15,621 nt of DNA, taken from an uncultured Halieaceae bacterium. Lineage in GTDB: Bacteria > Pseudomonadota > Gammaproteobacteria > Pseudomonadales > Halieaceae. The notes beneath the pieces were generated by a model, which saw only the letters and a list, made by a program, of their open reading frames with translations, did not search any database and was not told the origin of the DNA. Position 1 is the first letter of the stretch. Every line of letters starts with the position of its first letter. The stretch spans positions 1-15,621 of the forward strand of contig CAJXZI010000021.1 of the NCBI GenBank assembly GCA_913063005.1. The letters run 5' to 3'. The position numbers and the translations under genes are program-made. This document shows positions 1-7,715 of this stretch, piece by piece.

Positions 1-411
1 TCAAGCTGGTTCCTGCCCCGTGTCGTGGGCATAAGTACTGCACTCGAATGGACCTTCTCAGGCCGCGTATTCAAGGCCGATGAGGCACTGGAGCGTGGGT
101 TTGTAAGAACGGTTTATCCTGCGGATGAACTTCTCCCCGCGGCTCGCGCACTGGCCAAAGAGTTCTGCAATGAAACCTCAGCGGTGTCGGTCGCTATGGC
201 ACGTCAAATGATGTGGAAGATGCTCGGTGCTGATCATCCGATGGAAGCGCATCAAGTCGATTCCCGCGGCGTATATTTCACAGGTAAATCTGCAGATGCG
301 CAGGAGGGTGTTAAGTCATTCCTTGAGAAACGCCCAGCCAGTTACCCAGGTAAAGTAAGCAGTGATATGCCGGAATTCTTCCCGTGGTGGGAAGCACGTG
401 ATTTTAAATAA
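1..411 (+). CDS. Enoyl-CoA hydratase/isomerase (crotonase) family protein, 3' part
   Basis: The frame is open from base 1, reads SSWFLPRVVG first, and stops with TAA at 409-411, so only the last 136 residues are present. The GTG at 25 is an internal valine, not a start. The block SSWFLPRVVGISTALEWTFSG followed by KADEALERGFVRTVYPADELL is the typical second half of a crotonase fold: the helix after the oxyanion-hole region, then the A-x-x-A-L-E-x-G-x-V segment. The helical C terminus (VAMARQMMWKML, then EGVKSFLEKRPASYPG) and the aromatic end FFPWWEARDFK are seen in acyl-CoA hydratases of marine gammaproteobacteria. The family hydrates or isomerises acyl-CoA thioesters in the cytoplasm. The catalytic glutamates would lie upstream of the window, so the exact reaction cannot be called. 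No terminator is visible downstream, only a short palindrome at 429-441. Confidence 0.9.
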   Translation, partial: SSWFLPRVVGISTALEWTFSGRVFKADEALERGFVRTVYPADELLPAARALAKEFCNETSAVSVAMARQMMWKMLGADHPMEAHQVDSRGVYFTGKSADAQEGVKSFLEKRPASYPGKVSSDMPEFFPWWEARDFK

Positions 412-561
412 CGGTCGTTGCGCAAGAAATTAAGACTTAATCTCTCTTCAAACACGAGTGCGCAGGTAATTGTTGTCAGGAAGATGTTGCAGTTAGAAGG
501 TGGTGTAGTTAGGTAGATAGTTGGTTTCTTGGGTTCGAGGGTCGTTGGGTAAGTTAAGTCA

Positions 562-1056
562 GTGATCGATCAACAGATACTCATTGCCATCGCACAAATT
601 GCAATCACGCTCTCCGGATTCTCCGGGGTGGTCGGGATCTTCGATCGCGGCTTTGATGCGCGACGGCGTCACGAGTTGAAGACCTTGCTTCAACAAAGTG
701 GCATCGCCTTATTTGCCTCGCTCACGCCACTTATCTTTTCGTCACAAACGGGCGGTAGCTATCGTGTGGGTAACTACGAGCTTTTCTGGATCATCTCAAG
801 TTCGATCTACATCTGCATTTGCGCTGTTTTTATGGTCGCTTGGGGGCGAGAAATACTCCTAAGAGAGCATCACAAATCACACAACTATGATTTGCTGTTT
901 TATCTGTCGTTCTTTGGGGTCATTGCCATGCTGGGCATCAATGTCGTCTGGGTGAGGGACGGGTATCTTTATAATATTGCTCTGGCTGTGAATTTAGCTT
1001 ACGGCTTCATGACCTTTGTAAGGCTTGTGACCGCAGCCAAGCGCCAAGACGACTAG
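562..1056 (+). CDS. Small integral membrane protein, five predicted helices, unknown function
   Basis: This 164-residue protein has a GTG start and only a weak purine stretch in front of it (GGGTAAG at 547-553), so the start is the least certain part. Five hydrophobic segments are visible: roughly residues 5-27 (starting ILIAIAQIAITLSGFSGVVG), 47-62, 72-95, 108-128 and 134-156. The loop between helices 1 and 2 is basic (RGFDARRRHELK). The first helix, with the pattern IAQIA-x-T-x-SGFSG, resembles a widespread group of uncharacterised bacterial membrane proteins. No catalytic or binding motif is recognisable. It stands alone: 150 bp after the crotonase gene and 67 bp from the converging galM. 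I do not assign a function. Confidence 0.75.
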   Translation: MIDQQILIAIAQIAITLSGFSGVVGIFDRGFDARRRHELKTLLQQSGIALFASLTPLIFSSQTGGSYRVGNYELFWIISSSIYICICAVFMVAWGREILLREHHKSHNYDLLFYLSFFGVIAMLGINVVWVRDGYLYNIALAVNLAYGFMTFVRLVTAAKRQDD

Positions 1057-1123
1057 TTGTTATCGACAGCGACTTACCAAGGCCGCAATCTAAACCCGCA
1101 ATAAATTGGCTGGAGCAAAGTGA

Positions 1124-2104
1124 CTAAGCGTCCGTGATTTTTCCGAACCGGTATATGGTTCGCTGTCGGTAGGTCTGGCCCGGCTCAATGAGGATGCTTG
1201 GAAACGCCGGTTGATTAGGTGCGTCGGGAAATCCTTGAGTCTCCAGACAAACGCCAGCCCGCGCGGAAAAGGGCGCCGTTAACCCATCGCCGGTATACAC
1301 CTGAAGCGCTGCCTGCGTGGTTAAGACATCGAGCTGCAAATTGGAGTCTGGAAGTCTCAGGCTCGCCGCCGCTCGTAATTTCGACCCTGCTGATAGCACG
1401 AAGTTGTGATCGAGCACTTGGCTTCCAAGCGGTCGCCACTCACGAAAATCGAGACAACAACCTGTTGCGTTTTCCTCTGAGAGATTTGCAATGGTTCCAG
1501 TTGGAATCTGTCGATCATTCAAGGGTGTGTAGTCCTTTGCGAAAATGCGTAGCTCGTGCTTCGCCAAAGGACCACCTAAGTTGAAGTAGGCATGATTTGC
1601 GAGATTCATAACGGTGGGTCGATCGGTACTTGCCATATAGTCACACTGCAGACTGGTGTGATCGATGAGCTCGTACCGGATAGTCACTAGGCGATCTCCG
1701 GGAAATCCATCAGATAGGTGAGGCAGGGCAAGCGAGAAGACCAGACGGTGCGAGTCACGCGTTGGCGATGCTTGGAAAATCTGTTGGTGTAGGCCGAGAT
1801 CACCGCCATGAAGTAGGTTCTGTCGATCTCGCTCATTTATGTCGATGGAAAGTGTGCCTGTTGGTAAAACAAGGCGTCCCCCATCCAAACGATTTGCCAC
1901 CGGACCCACAGTGGATCCGAGATAAAACGCATCTTCGTCGTAATCGGCAGTGGATGGATATTTCAGTACGGTATCGACTTCAGGCAGTTTGCCCACACCT
2001 TGGAGCTTTATTCCTGCAATTGCCGCACCGCGGTTGAGCAAATCGACAGTGATGCCGCTGTGTTTGTCTGGCGTCGAGAGTGAAATTCTGTGGCTTTGAG
2101 TCAT
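1124..2104 (-). CDS. galM: Aldose 1-epimerase (mutarotase)
   Basis: GalM interconverts the alpha and beta anomers of aldoses such as galactose and glucose in the cytoplasm, feeding the Leloir and glycolytic routes. The 326 residues cover the whole beta-sandwich fold; family members are usually 330-350. The signature blocks are in order: NLLHGG (residues 96-101) with His99, NLANHAYFNLGG (167-178) with catalytic-acid His171, LDHNFVL (231-237) with Asp232, VYTGDGL (269-275), and ETQGFPDAPNQPAFPS (288-303) with catalytic-base Glu288. All active-site residues expected from the Lactococcus and human enzymes are therefore present. The ATG at 2104-2102 is the natural start; the Shine-Dalgarno in front of it is weak. 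It is divergent from argE across 111 bp and converges on the membrane protein gene. No other galactose gene is nearby, so it may serve general sugar uptake. Confidence 0.95.
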   Translation of the reverse strand: MTQSHRISLSTPDKHSGITVDLLNRGAAIAGIKLQGVGKLPEVDTVLKYPSTADYDEDAFYLGSTVGPVANRLDGGRLVLPTGTLSIDINERDRQNLLHGGDLGLHQQIFQASPTRDSHRLVFSLALPHLSDGFPGDRLVTIRYELIDHTSLQCDYMASTDRPTVMNLANHAYFNLGGPLAKHELRIFAKDYTPLNDRQIPTGTIANLSEENATGCCLDFREWRPLGSQVLDHNFVLSAGSKLRAAASLRLPDSNLQLDVLTTQAALQVYTGDGLTAPFSARAGVCLETQGFPDAPNQPAFPSILIEPGQTYRQRTIYRFGKITDA

Positions 2105-2162
2105 AGCTTAGCCTAACCGAAATCAGCCGCGGTAATCGAATGCCGTGCGTGATGTATAGGTG

Positions 2163-2182
2163 ACGATATGGGTCGATATCGT
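2163..2182. repeat. Perfect 7-bp inverted repeat upstream of argE
   Basis: ACGATAT (2163-2169) and ATATCGT (2176-2182) flank the 6-base spacer GGGTCG. The dyad lies in the galM-argE divergent spacer, about 33 bases before the argE ATG. It could be an operator or a small hairpin in the argE leader. It does not match the E. coli ARG-box consensus closely. Confidence 0.4.
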
Positions 2183-2215
2183 TAATCTTGGGAGGTCTAA
2201 CAAGAGATATTCAGT

Positions 2216-3388
2216 ATGCCTACCAGTGAACAGCAAATCGTTAAACGTGTCTCTGAACTGGTTGCAGCGGATTCAGTTAGCTCGCCCGATCCAAGTTGGG
2301 ATAGTAGTAATCGAGAGGTCATATCGCACCTCTCCAGTTACGCGGAGCAAGATGGTTGGTCCGTGGATATCCAGGCGCTTGAGGAAACAGCAGATGGTAA
2401 GGCTAACCTGATAGCAACGCTGGGCGAGGTGGTGCCGGATAATGCAGAACCGGCTGGGCTGGTGCTGTCAGGGCATACTGACACCGTGCCGTTCGATGCT
2501 GGTGGTTGGGATTCTGACCCATTGAAGCTTAGTGAGCGCGACGGAAGGCTTTATGGGCTCGGTAGCACAGATATGAAGGGGTTCTTCGCGGTTGCACTTG
2601 AGGCAGCATCTGCTTTTGACCCTAAAGATTTTAAGGCGCCACTTTACTTGCTGGCTACGGCTGATGAGGAGAGCACGATGCGCGGGGCGCGTTCGCTGCG
2701 CAAAGACCACCTCCCACTCGCGCGGGCCGCCGTTGTGGGTGAACCGACTGACTTACGACCGATGCGAATGCACAAGGGCATCATGATGCAAGGCGTGAAG
2801 CTGCGCGGGCAAAGCGGCCATTCTTCAGACCCTAGTCTGGGTAACAATGTTATTGATGTCCTTCCCACGCTGCTGTCTGTTCTATCAAATTATCGAGATG
2901 AGCTCGCAAAACAGTTCCGCTGCGAGTTGATGGCCGTCCCCGTGCCCACCATCAATTTTGGTTGCGTCCATGGTGGTGATAGTCCCAACCGTATTTGTGG
3001 CGAGCTCGATTTTAGTTTTGATGTGCGTATGTTGCCGGGCCTTGAATATCAGGACGTTGAGCGAGACTTGAATGCGCGCCTTGTTGAGATCGCGGCTCAA
3101 CACGATATCGAGATCGAAATGCGACGCTTGGTAGAACCCGTCCCGGCTTTTGAGCAGGCAGCTGATAGTGATTTGGTGGTTGCCTGCGAGCAAGCGTCAG
3201 GACACGCCTCAGATGCTGTGAATTTTGCGACCGAAGCACCGTTCCTTAAGTCGCTGGGCCTTGAGACGATCGTGATGGGACCGGGGTCGATCGACGTTGC
3301 CCACCAGCCAAATGAATACATGCCGATGGATCAAATTCAGCCGGCCATTGACACGCTGCGCGAGCTTATTCGCCGCTATTGTCTATAA
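2216..3388 (+). CDS. argE: Acetylornithine deacetylase (M20 metallopeptidase family)
   Basis: ArgE hydrolyses N-acetylornithine to ornithine and acetate in the linear arginine pathway. The 390-residue length fits the family (E. coli about 383). The two-metal M20 site is complete: SGHTDTVPF with His87 and Asp89, STDMKG with bridging Asp119, DEE with general base Glu151 and metal ligand Glu152, GEPT with Glu176, and AHQPNEY with His363. The dimerisation (lid) domain, about residues 183-290, carries the usual G-x-SGHSSDP-x-x-GNN and INFG-x-x-x-GG-x-x-PN-x-I segments. The start is ATG 2216; GGAGG at 2191-2195 is about 20 bases away and a closer AGAG lies at 2203-2206, so initiation may be modest. 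The next gene begins 25 bp after the stop, suggesting co-transcription. DapE is the main alternative, but the motifs favour ArgE. No argA is adjacent. Confidence 0.92.
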   Translation: MPTSEQQIVKRVSELVAADSVSSPDPSWDSSNREVISHLSSYAEQDGWSVDIQALEETADGKANLIATLGEVVPDNAEPAGLVLSGHTDTVPFDAGGWDSDPLKLSERDGRLYGLGSTDMKGFFAVALEAASAFDPKDFKAPLYLLATADEESTMRGARSLRKDHLPLARAAVVGEPTDLRPMRMHKGIMMQGVKLRGQSGHSSDPSLGNNVIDVLPTLLSVLSNYRDELAKQFRCELMAVPVPTINFGCVHGGDSPNRICGELDFSFDVRMLPGLEYQDVERDLNARLVEIAAQHDIEIEMRRLVEPVPAFEQAADSDLVVACEQASGHASDAVNFATEAPFLKSLGLETIVMGPGSIDVAHQPNEYMPMDQIQPAIDTLRELIRRYCL

Positions 3389-3413
3389 CGAGATAAAAAA
3401 GGGAAGAGATGCG

Positions 3414-4388
3414 ATGAGCACGATAAGAGCAGTTAGAGTTGAAACTTGCGGCGCCGCAGAGCAGATGACCGTCCAGAATGTGCCAGAGCCCAAGCCGAGT
3501 GCGGGTCAGGTCCGAGTTCGCATGAGCGCTTGCGGTATCAATCTTATAGACACCTATCACCGATCCGGCCTTTACCCATTACCGCTTCCGACAGGTCTTG
3601 GCTGCGAAGGCGCCGGCGTAGTCGATGAGGTGGGTGAGGGCGTCGACGACCTTGCCGTTGGCGAGCGAGTTGCTTTTGCGATGGCGATGGGTGCGTATGC
3701 TGAAGCGATTGTGCTTCCACGCACCTCACTGGTGCGCATCCCTGACAGTGTCTCCAACGAGCAAGCAGCGGCAGTCATGCTCAAAGCGATGACGGTCGAT
3801 TATCTTTTCAACGAGACCTTCCCGCTAAACGGTGGCGAGACTGTTCTTTTCCACGCGGCCGCGGGCGGTGTTGGATTGATCGCGTGTCAGTGGGCGAGGC
3901 ATCTGGGGGCTGAGTTGGTTGGTACGGCAAGTACACCAGAGAAATGTGATTTGGCTATCCGACACGGAGCCTCGCACTGTTATCTGAGCGATGATCCCGA
4001 GCTCGCTGACAAATTGAGACAGCATGCGCCAGAGGGCTATCCGGTTGTTTACGACAGCGTGGGCAAGTCCACTTACCGACTCAGTTTGGGACTGTTGGCG
4101 CCTTTAGGCACCTTTGTGAGTTTTGGTAACGCATCAGGGCCTATTGATGCGGTTGTACCGGGCGAGCTGGCTCTCGGTGGATCGCTTTATTTCACGCGAC
4201 CCACCCTAGCGACGCACATGGCTCGACCAGGTTGGATGCAAGCTTCGGCAGATCGTATTTTTGCATTGATCAGCTCGGGCGCGCTCTCGGTGGAGATAAA
4301 TCAGCGCTACGCATTAGATGATGTTGTACAGGCCCATAATGATCTTGAGGGTCGCTTAACAACAGGAAGCTCGATTCTCATTCCCTGA
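3414..4388 (+). CDS. qor: NADPH:quinone oxidoreductase, zeta-crystallin type
   Basis: This zinc-free medium-chain dehydrogenase/reductase reduces quinones with NADPH in the cytoplasm. The frame is open further upstream to 3297, but that would overlap argE. The ATG at 3414 is preceded six bases away by GGAAGAG (3402-3408) and gives MSTIRAVRV, the standard N terminus, so the protein is 324 residues. GINLIDTYHRSGLYPLPLPT (residues 41-60), the cofactor loop FHAAAGGVGLIACQWA (146-161, with AAAGGVG at 148-154), VVYDSVGKSTYRLSL (201-215), VSFGNASG (225-232) and the end TTGSSILIP match the E. coli Qor pattern closely. The cysteine cluster of zinc-containing alcohol dehydrogenases is absent, as expected. 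It probably shares a transcript with argE. The stop codon lies inside a perfect 8-bp hairpin. Confidence 0.95.
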   Translation: MSTIRAVRVETCGAAEQMTVQNVPEPKPSAGQVRVRMSACGINLIDTYHRSGLYPLPLPTGLGCEGAGVVDEVGEGVDDLAVGERVAFAMAMGAYAEAIVLPRTSLVRIPDSVSNEQAAAVMLKAMTVDYLFNETFPLNGGETVLFHAAAGGVGLIACQWARHLGAELVGTASTPEKCDLAIRHGASHCYLSDDPELADKLRQHAPEGYPVVYDSVGKSTYRLSLGLLAPLGTFVSFGNASGPIDAVVPGELALGGSLYFTRPTLATHMARPGWMQASADRIFALISSGALSVEINQRYALDDVVQAHNDLEGRLTTGSSILIP

Positions 4389-4402
4389 GGCGGTTCAGGG
4401 AA
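4381..4402 (+). repeat. Perfect 8-bp hairpin across the qor stop codon
   Basis: TTCCCTGA (4381-4388) pairs exactly with TCAGGGAA (4395-4402) around the loop GGCGGT. The left arm contains the TGA stop. What follows on the plus strand is A-rich and lacks a T run, so it is not a standard intrinsic terminator. It may protect the 3' end of the argE-qor message or be a weak transcription stop. Confidence 0.5.
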
Positions 4403-4752
4403 AAGCGCCTTCACCTTTGCTAGCACGGCACTCTCGAGCGCTAGCAACAAAATTTGCGTTGCGCCTTGGAGCCGTCTACGGTTTATACGACATGGTGGGT
4501 CAAGCGGTGGCGAGGGCTGGCACTGATGGTGTTAGTTTTGATTGAAATTGACCGCTGCTATCTATACTGGTTGCTTACCGTCGGCATGACTACTCGGCTT
4601 TACCACTTGGCCTCAGTATTCGGTATAAGCGAGCGAATGCAGTGGTCAATAGTTGGCGCTGGTCAGCTTGATCGATTGCGGTCACTATCGTGGTGCTACA
4701 TGCTCAAAGCGATCACAAGAAAAAAATAATGAGAAAAGGGACGGACAATACT
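4389..4752. other. 364-bp spacer with nested inverted repeats before the oxygenase-like gene
   Basis: I find no credible gene here. ATTGACCGCTGC (4547-4558) is complementary to GCAGTGGTCAAT (4639-4650) over 12 positions with one G-T pair. Nested inside it, ATACTG (4564-4569) pairs with CAGTAT (4614-4619). GCTTACCG (4573-4580) could pair with CGGTATAAGC (4621-4630) with a two-base bulge, which would exclude the inner stem or form a pseudoknot. GCTAGC occurs at 4419-4424 and 4440-4445. A possible sigma-70 promoter is TTGATT (4538-4543) or TTGAAA (4542-4547) with TATACT (4563-4568), at non-ideal spacings of 19 or 15. If that promoter is used, the outer stem would not be transcribed whole, so the RNA-structure and promoter readings compete. 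Confidence 0.35.
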
Positions 4753-5763
4753 ATGCGTGCAAGTTATCAGGCGATGAATCCTTTCATGACCTCTGCTGAA
4801 GCCGACCGCATGTTGCGCATTGCTGAGGAGCGAGGGGTCTTTCGCACCTACGCCGAAGAAGCATTGAACGACGGCATTGGTGAGTCACTGCCACAGCGTT
4901 TTGACGCGGCGTTCAATTACATTCAGCACGGGATTGATGGTCTAGGAAATGCCGATGACGTCACAACAGCATCTCAGCGCACTAACTACTTTCGTGAGAC
5001 CTATGCGTACGGCACTGATATTCAAGCCCCGGGTGTAGAGCCGTTCTTCACGCACCCTGATCTCTTGCGCGTGGCGGGCGAAGTTACTGGCAGACCCTTG
5101 ATCGTCCCGGCGATTGTCTATGCCAACATCCTTACCCCTGGACAGGAGCTTGCCATCCACACTGATGTGCCCGAGTTTCGTGGTGCGGACCGAAAACGCA
5201 TGCCGCAATGGCTGCTTGTCACGATGCTTCACTCGGGGCTCTTCGACGACTACCGAATCCCAATCGCAACCTGTGTTTCCTGGTTTGGGGCTAATCCCGG
5301 CGGCGCATTTGCATATTATCCGGAAGGGGCGCAGGGCGGTCGCGAATCGATGGCAGCGACGCACAATACGGCGATATTGATCGACACGGACAAGGTCTTT
5401 CATGGCGTTGAGCGGGTGACGCCCAAAGCTTTTTTCCCAGAGATAGATAAGGGTGCGACCCTCTCTTTTGAAGGAGATGGGAATTGGTCTCTTGCAAATC
5501 CGCAAGGGAATGAGGTGGCTCGGTACACATGGGCAGATTTGCGTTACTCGATTTCTTGGAAAGCCTACTGCTTCAAAGATGAGCGAGAACAAGAGAAATG
5601 GGCAACAAAGTCGGATGATCTGACTCTGGAGCAAATTCTGCAGACGCTTGAGAGCGAATTGAGAGACCGAGGTGTGTTGTCTGGGGCACGTCCGGAGCCG
5701 ACGACATTTGCGCAGCTACTTGTTGATACCTTTATCCGTTTCCCAACTAGGCAGGCAGCCTAG
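4753..5763 (+). CDS. Putative Fe(II)/2-oxoglutarate-dependent oxygenase-like protein
   Basis: This 336-residue soluble protein has no signal peptide. The reading frame is open back to a GTG at 4690 and an ATG at 4729. I prefer ATG 4753 because GGGACGGAC (4738-4746) stands about six bases ahead. The middle of the protein looks like a double-stranded beta-helix oxygenase core. It has an H-x-D pair in ELAIHTDVPEF (His136, Asp138), strand-rich sequence through CVSWFGANPGGAFAYYPEG, and a distal histidine in VFHGVERV (His217), 79 residues after Asp138. That is a normal spacing for the 2-His-1-carboxylate iron triad. The 2-oxoglutarate-binding Arg/Lys is not clear; Arg221, Lys225, Arg264 and Lys270 are candidates. 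The substrate is unknown. The C terminus (about 275-320) is helical and charged. It appears monocistronic after a 364-bp spacer. A cupin of another kind is the main alternative. Confidence 0.7.
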   Translation: MRASYQAMNPFMTSAEADRMLRIAEERGVFRTYAEEALNDGIGESLPQRFDAAFNYIQHGIDGLGNADDVTTASQRTNYFRETYAYGTDIQAPGVEPFFTHPDLLRVAGEVTGRPLIVPAIVYANILTPGQELAIHTDVPEFRGADRKRMPQWLLVTMLHSGLFDDYRIPIATCVSWFGANPGGAFAYYPEGAQGGRESMAATHNTAILIDTDKVFHGVERVTPKAFFPEIDKGATLSFEGDGNWSLANPQGNEVARYTWADLRYSISWKAYCFKDEREQEKWATKSDDLTLEQILQTLESELRDRGVLSGARPEPTTFAQLLVDTFIRFPTRQAA

Positions 5764-5870
5764 CGTGCCTTTTAGGTGCAAGGAGCGTGCGAGGACGGTG
5801 CTAGGAAGGTATTAGTAAGTGGCGGGAAGATTCTTAGTTAGCAGCAAGCGGCACCGCGATCGAGCGTTAA

Positions 5871-6986
5871 TCACCCGCCTCTAACACCGCGATAAATAAT
5901 CCGGCGGACAATCACGGGTAGCAACAGCTTATTAACGAGCCGTTTTGATAGCCGCGTTTGTTTGCCATTTGCTTGATGGATAGTAAGGCCGTCCTCTTGC
6001 GGTCCAACGATCGACCCCCAGCGTTTGGCAGGAGGCTGATAGTGCTTATTAGCCGGCTTTCCTTTGGCTTTCCGCTTTAGGTTGTGGACCAAGATGCTGT
6101 AGGCCCAGTTGCGAGCTGACGAGCGATCTGGATCGGTTGAAGCAACGTCGCCTATCGCGAAAATATTGTCGGTGCCCTCAACCTCTAGCGTGGGCCTTGT
6201 TTTGACAAATTGCTCCGCGTCTAGAAGGTGGTCGGGTAAAAAGTCCGTGTGGGCTTTACGGCGACCGATTGTCCAAATGATCGCATCGGCTGAGACGGTG
6301 GCGCCTGAGGCTAGGGTCAAAGAGCCTGACGATTGCGATTCGTCGACCGTTGTTACGCGATCCTCACAGATTGTCTCTACTCCGGCCTTGGCTAGGGCTG
6401 ATTGGTAAAAGGCTCTGGTGTCTGGGTGGTAGCCAGGAAGCGGCATAGTCGTCGAGATGCACAGAGTGACTTGTTTTAAAGGGTCTTTACGTTTGATATT
6501 CAGCGCGACACTCACGCCGCTGGGACCACCCCCGACCACGGTAACGGAGGACGCTGACTTTATTCGTTCAGCGTGATTTGAAAGCTCAGTGCTTATTTCC
6601 CGGGAGGACTGAACGCGATCGGTGCGCCAGAATCCGTTTGAGGTTCCTGAAGCAATTACGAGGTAGTCGTACCCTATAGATTCAGTTTCGCCATCGATAC
6701 GCACCACCGTTACGGTGTTTGCCGTCACATCCACGCACTCAGCTTTGCCGTGCACAATTGTTACCGCCTCGAGCGCTTTGAACTGCGTGAGTGGCGTGTT
6801 GTAGTTCGTCTGCCACCACGACAGGTCAGTGAGTCGTTTTCCCAACTCCTGGCCACTCAGTAGATTAGGTTTTGTGCTAACACCGACCACGTTGAAGTGG
6901 CGACTCAAACGGGTGGCTACAAGCACGCCGGTATCGCCCATGCCCAATATCAAAACGGTTGGCTTATTTTTCTTTGCTTCTGTCAT
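5871..6986 (-). CDS. FAD-dependent pyridine nucleotide oxidoreductase, FSP1/AIF/NDH-2-like
   Basis: This 371-residue two-dinucleotide-fold flavoprotein has an N-terminal FAD loop VLILGMGDTG (residues 11-20, GxGxxG). The central strand YDYLVIASGTSNGF (106-119) follows, then the NAD(P)H loop VTVVGGGPSGVSVA (148-161) and the second FAD motif NIFAIGDVAS (274-283). The C-terminal part (RWGSIVGPQEDGLTI, about 332-346) has the GxxVGPQxG-like turn of FSP1/AIFM2-type proteins. No redox-active CxxC or CxxxxC disulfide is present, so it is not a glutathione-reductase-type enzyme. The residue ending the second strand (VVGVS) is not the usual acidic ribose-binding residue. The basic, hydrophobic tail (RLVNKLLLPVIVRRIIYRG, 349-367) could form an amphipathic membrane contact, as in NDH-2, where electrons go from NAD(P)H to quinone. 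The substrate is inferred only. It converges on the oxygenase-like gene and diverges from the GNAT gene. Confidence 0.85.
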   Translation of the reverse strand: MTEAKKNKPTVLILGMGDTGVLVATRLSRHFNVVGVSTKPNLLSGQELGKRLTDLSWWQTNYNTPLTQFKALEAVTIVHGKAECVDVTANTVTVVRIDGETESIGYDYLVIASGTSNGFWRTDRVQSSREISTELSNHAERIKSASSVTVVGGGPSGVSVALNIKRKDPLKQVTLCISTTMPLPGYHPDTRAFYQSALAKAGVETICEDRVTTVDESQSSGSLTLASGATVSADAIIWTIGRRKAHTDFLPDHLLDAEQFVKTRPTLEVEGTDNIFAIGDVASTDPDRSSARNWAYSILVHNLKRKAKGKPANKHYQPPAKRWGSIVGPQEDGLTIHQANGKQTRLSKRLVNKLLLPVIVRRIIYRGVRGG

Positions 6987-7142
6987 CCAGTTATTTTCTA
7001 TTCAGCCAATACGTTTACATTGTTCTCTGACATAGGCTTTTCAATCTCATTGAGAGCTGGCAGTGTTTAACTCTCATTAGACGATTACCGAACTGTCGGC
7101 GCGTCAATGTTAGCGCTGATAGTTCAGCCCAGTGGAGGTCTG

Positions 7143-7586
7143 ATGCAAATACGAACTGCAGAACGAGGTGATGTGCCGCTGGTTGCGCCGCTCTTTAATG
7201 CGTATCGCGTGTTTTACGGTCAAAACAGTGATTTGGACGGGGCCTCGGACTGCATTAGCGATAACTTAAGGCTCAGTCGCTCGACGATTTTCCTTGCTGA
7301 GGAGGAGGGCGCCGCGGTTGGCTTCACACAGCTGTACCCCGCGTTTTGCTCGGTTGAGATGAAGCCGTTTTATGTGCTTTATGACTTGTTTGTAGCCCCA
7401 AACCATCGCACTAAAGGTGCCGGATCGGCACTTTTAAAGCACGCGCATGCCTGGGCGAAGGCGGAAGGTGCCTTTCGAGTTGTTCTCGAGACGGCGCACA
7501 CTAACAAGACAGCGCAGTCTGTTTATGAGGGGCTAGGTTACGAGCTTGAGACAGAGTTTCGGAAGTACAGTTTTACGACGGAATGA
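7143..7586 (+). CDS. GNAT-family N-acetyltransferase
   Basis: Such proteins transfer an acetyl group from acetyl-CoA to an amine. The start is ATG 7143, with GGAGG at 7134-7138 directly ahead; an upstream in-frame start at 7107 lacks such a site. The 147 residues span a full single GNAT domain. MQIRTAERGDVPLVAPLFNAY is the beta1-alpha1 region, and IFLAEEEGAAVGFTQLYP gives strands 2-3. VLYDLFVAPNHRTKGAGSAL (78-97) is strand 4 plus the acetyl-CoA pyrophosphate loop, with R-T-K-G-A-G matching R/Q-x-x-G-x-G/A. LETAHTNKTAQSVYEGLGYE (115-134) carries the conserved Asn and Tyr of the last helix. The FYVLYDLFV segment is typical of the subgroup annotated as general amine or phosphinothricin-like acetyltransferases. 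The substrate cannot be named. It is 129 bp before the amidohydrolase, on the same strand but not clearly co-transcribed. Confidence 0.9.
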   Translation: MQIRTAERGDVPLVAPLFNAYRVFYGQNSDLDGASDCISDNLRLSRSTIFLAEEEGAAVGFTQLYPAFCSVEMKPFYVLYDLFVAPNHRTKGAGSALLKHAHAWAKAEGAFRVVLETAHTNKTAQSVYEGLGYELETEFRKYSFTTE

Positions 7587-7715
7587 GTCGCAGAGGACTG
7601 TTCACTCCATCACCCTAACGGAATCGGCTGCTTCCTCACCCGCATAAGAATCTATGCACAAAAAGCGCATGGAACGATATGCTGTCAGCGTTCACAAGTA
7701 ACTAATGAGTCGATA

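Noticed and set aside
429..441. Palindrome ATTAAG-A-CTTAAT after the crotonase gene
   Set aside because: It is AT-rich with a one-base loop and no T run; too weak for a terminator call.
3297..3413. Upstream extension of qor by 39 codons
   Set aside because: It would overlap argE by 92 bases, and the family N terminus begins exactly at ATG 3414 behind a good ribosome site.
4454..4729. A 91-codon plus-strand frame between qor and the oxygenase-like gene
   Set aside because: It begins with TTG, has no ribosome site, reads as a low-quality Trp/Arg/Leu-rich sequence, and its end overlaps the leader of the next gene.
4690..4752. Longer starts of the oxygenase-like protein (GTG 4690, ATG 4729)
   Set aside because: Neither has a ribosome site as good as GGGACGGAC before ATG 4753, and the extra residues are Lys-rich and unlike a domain; ATG 4729 remains possible.
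4942..5634. A 230-codon antisense frame inside the oxygenase-like gene
   Set aside because: It lies wholly within a gene with good motifs, and its own product shows no recognisable domain; it is a shadow of the real frame.
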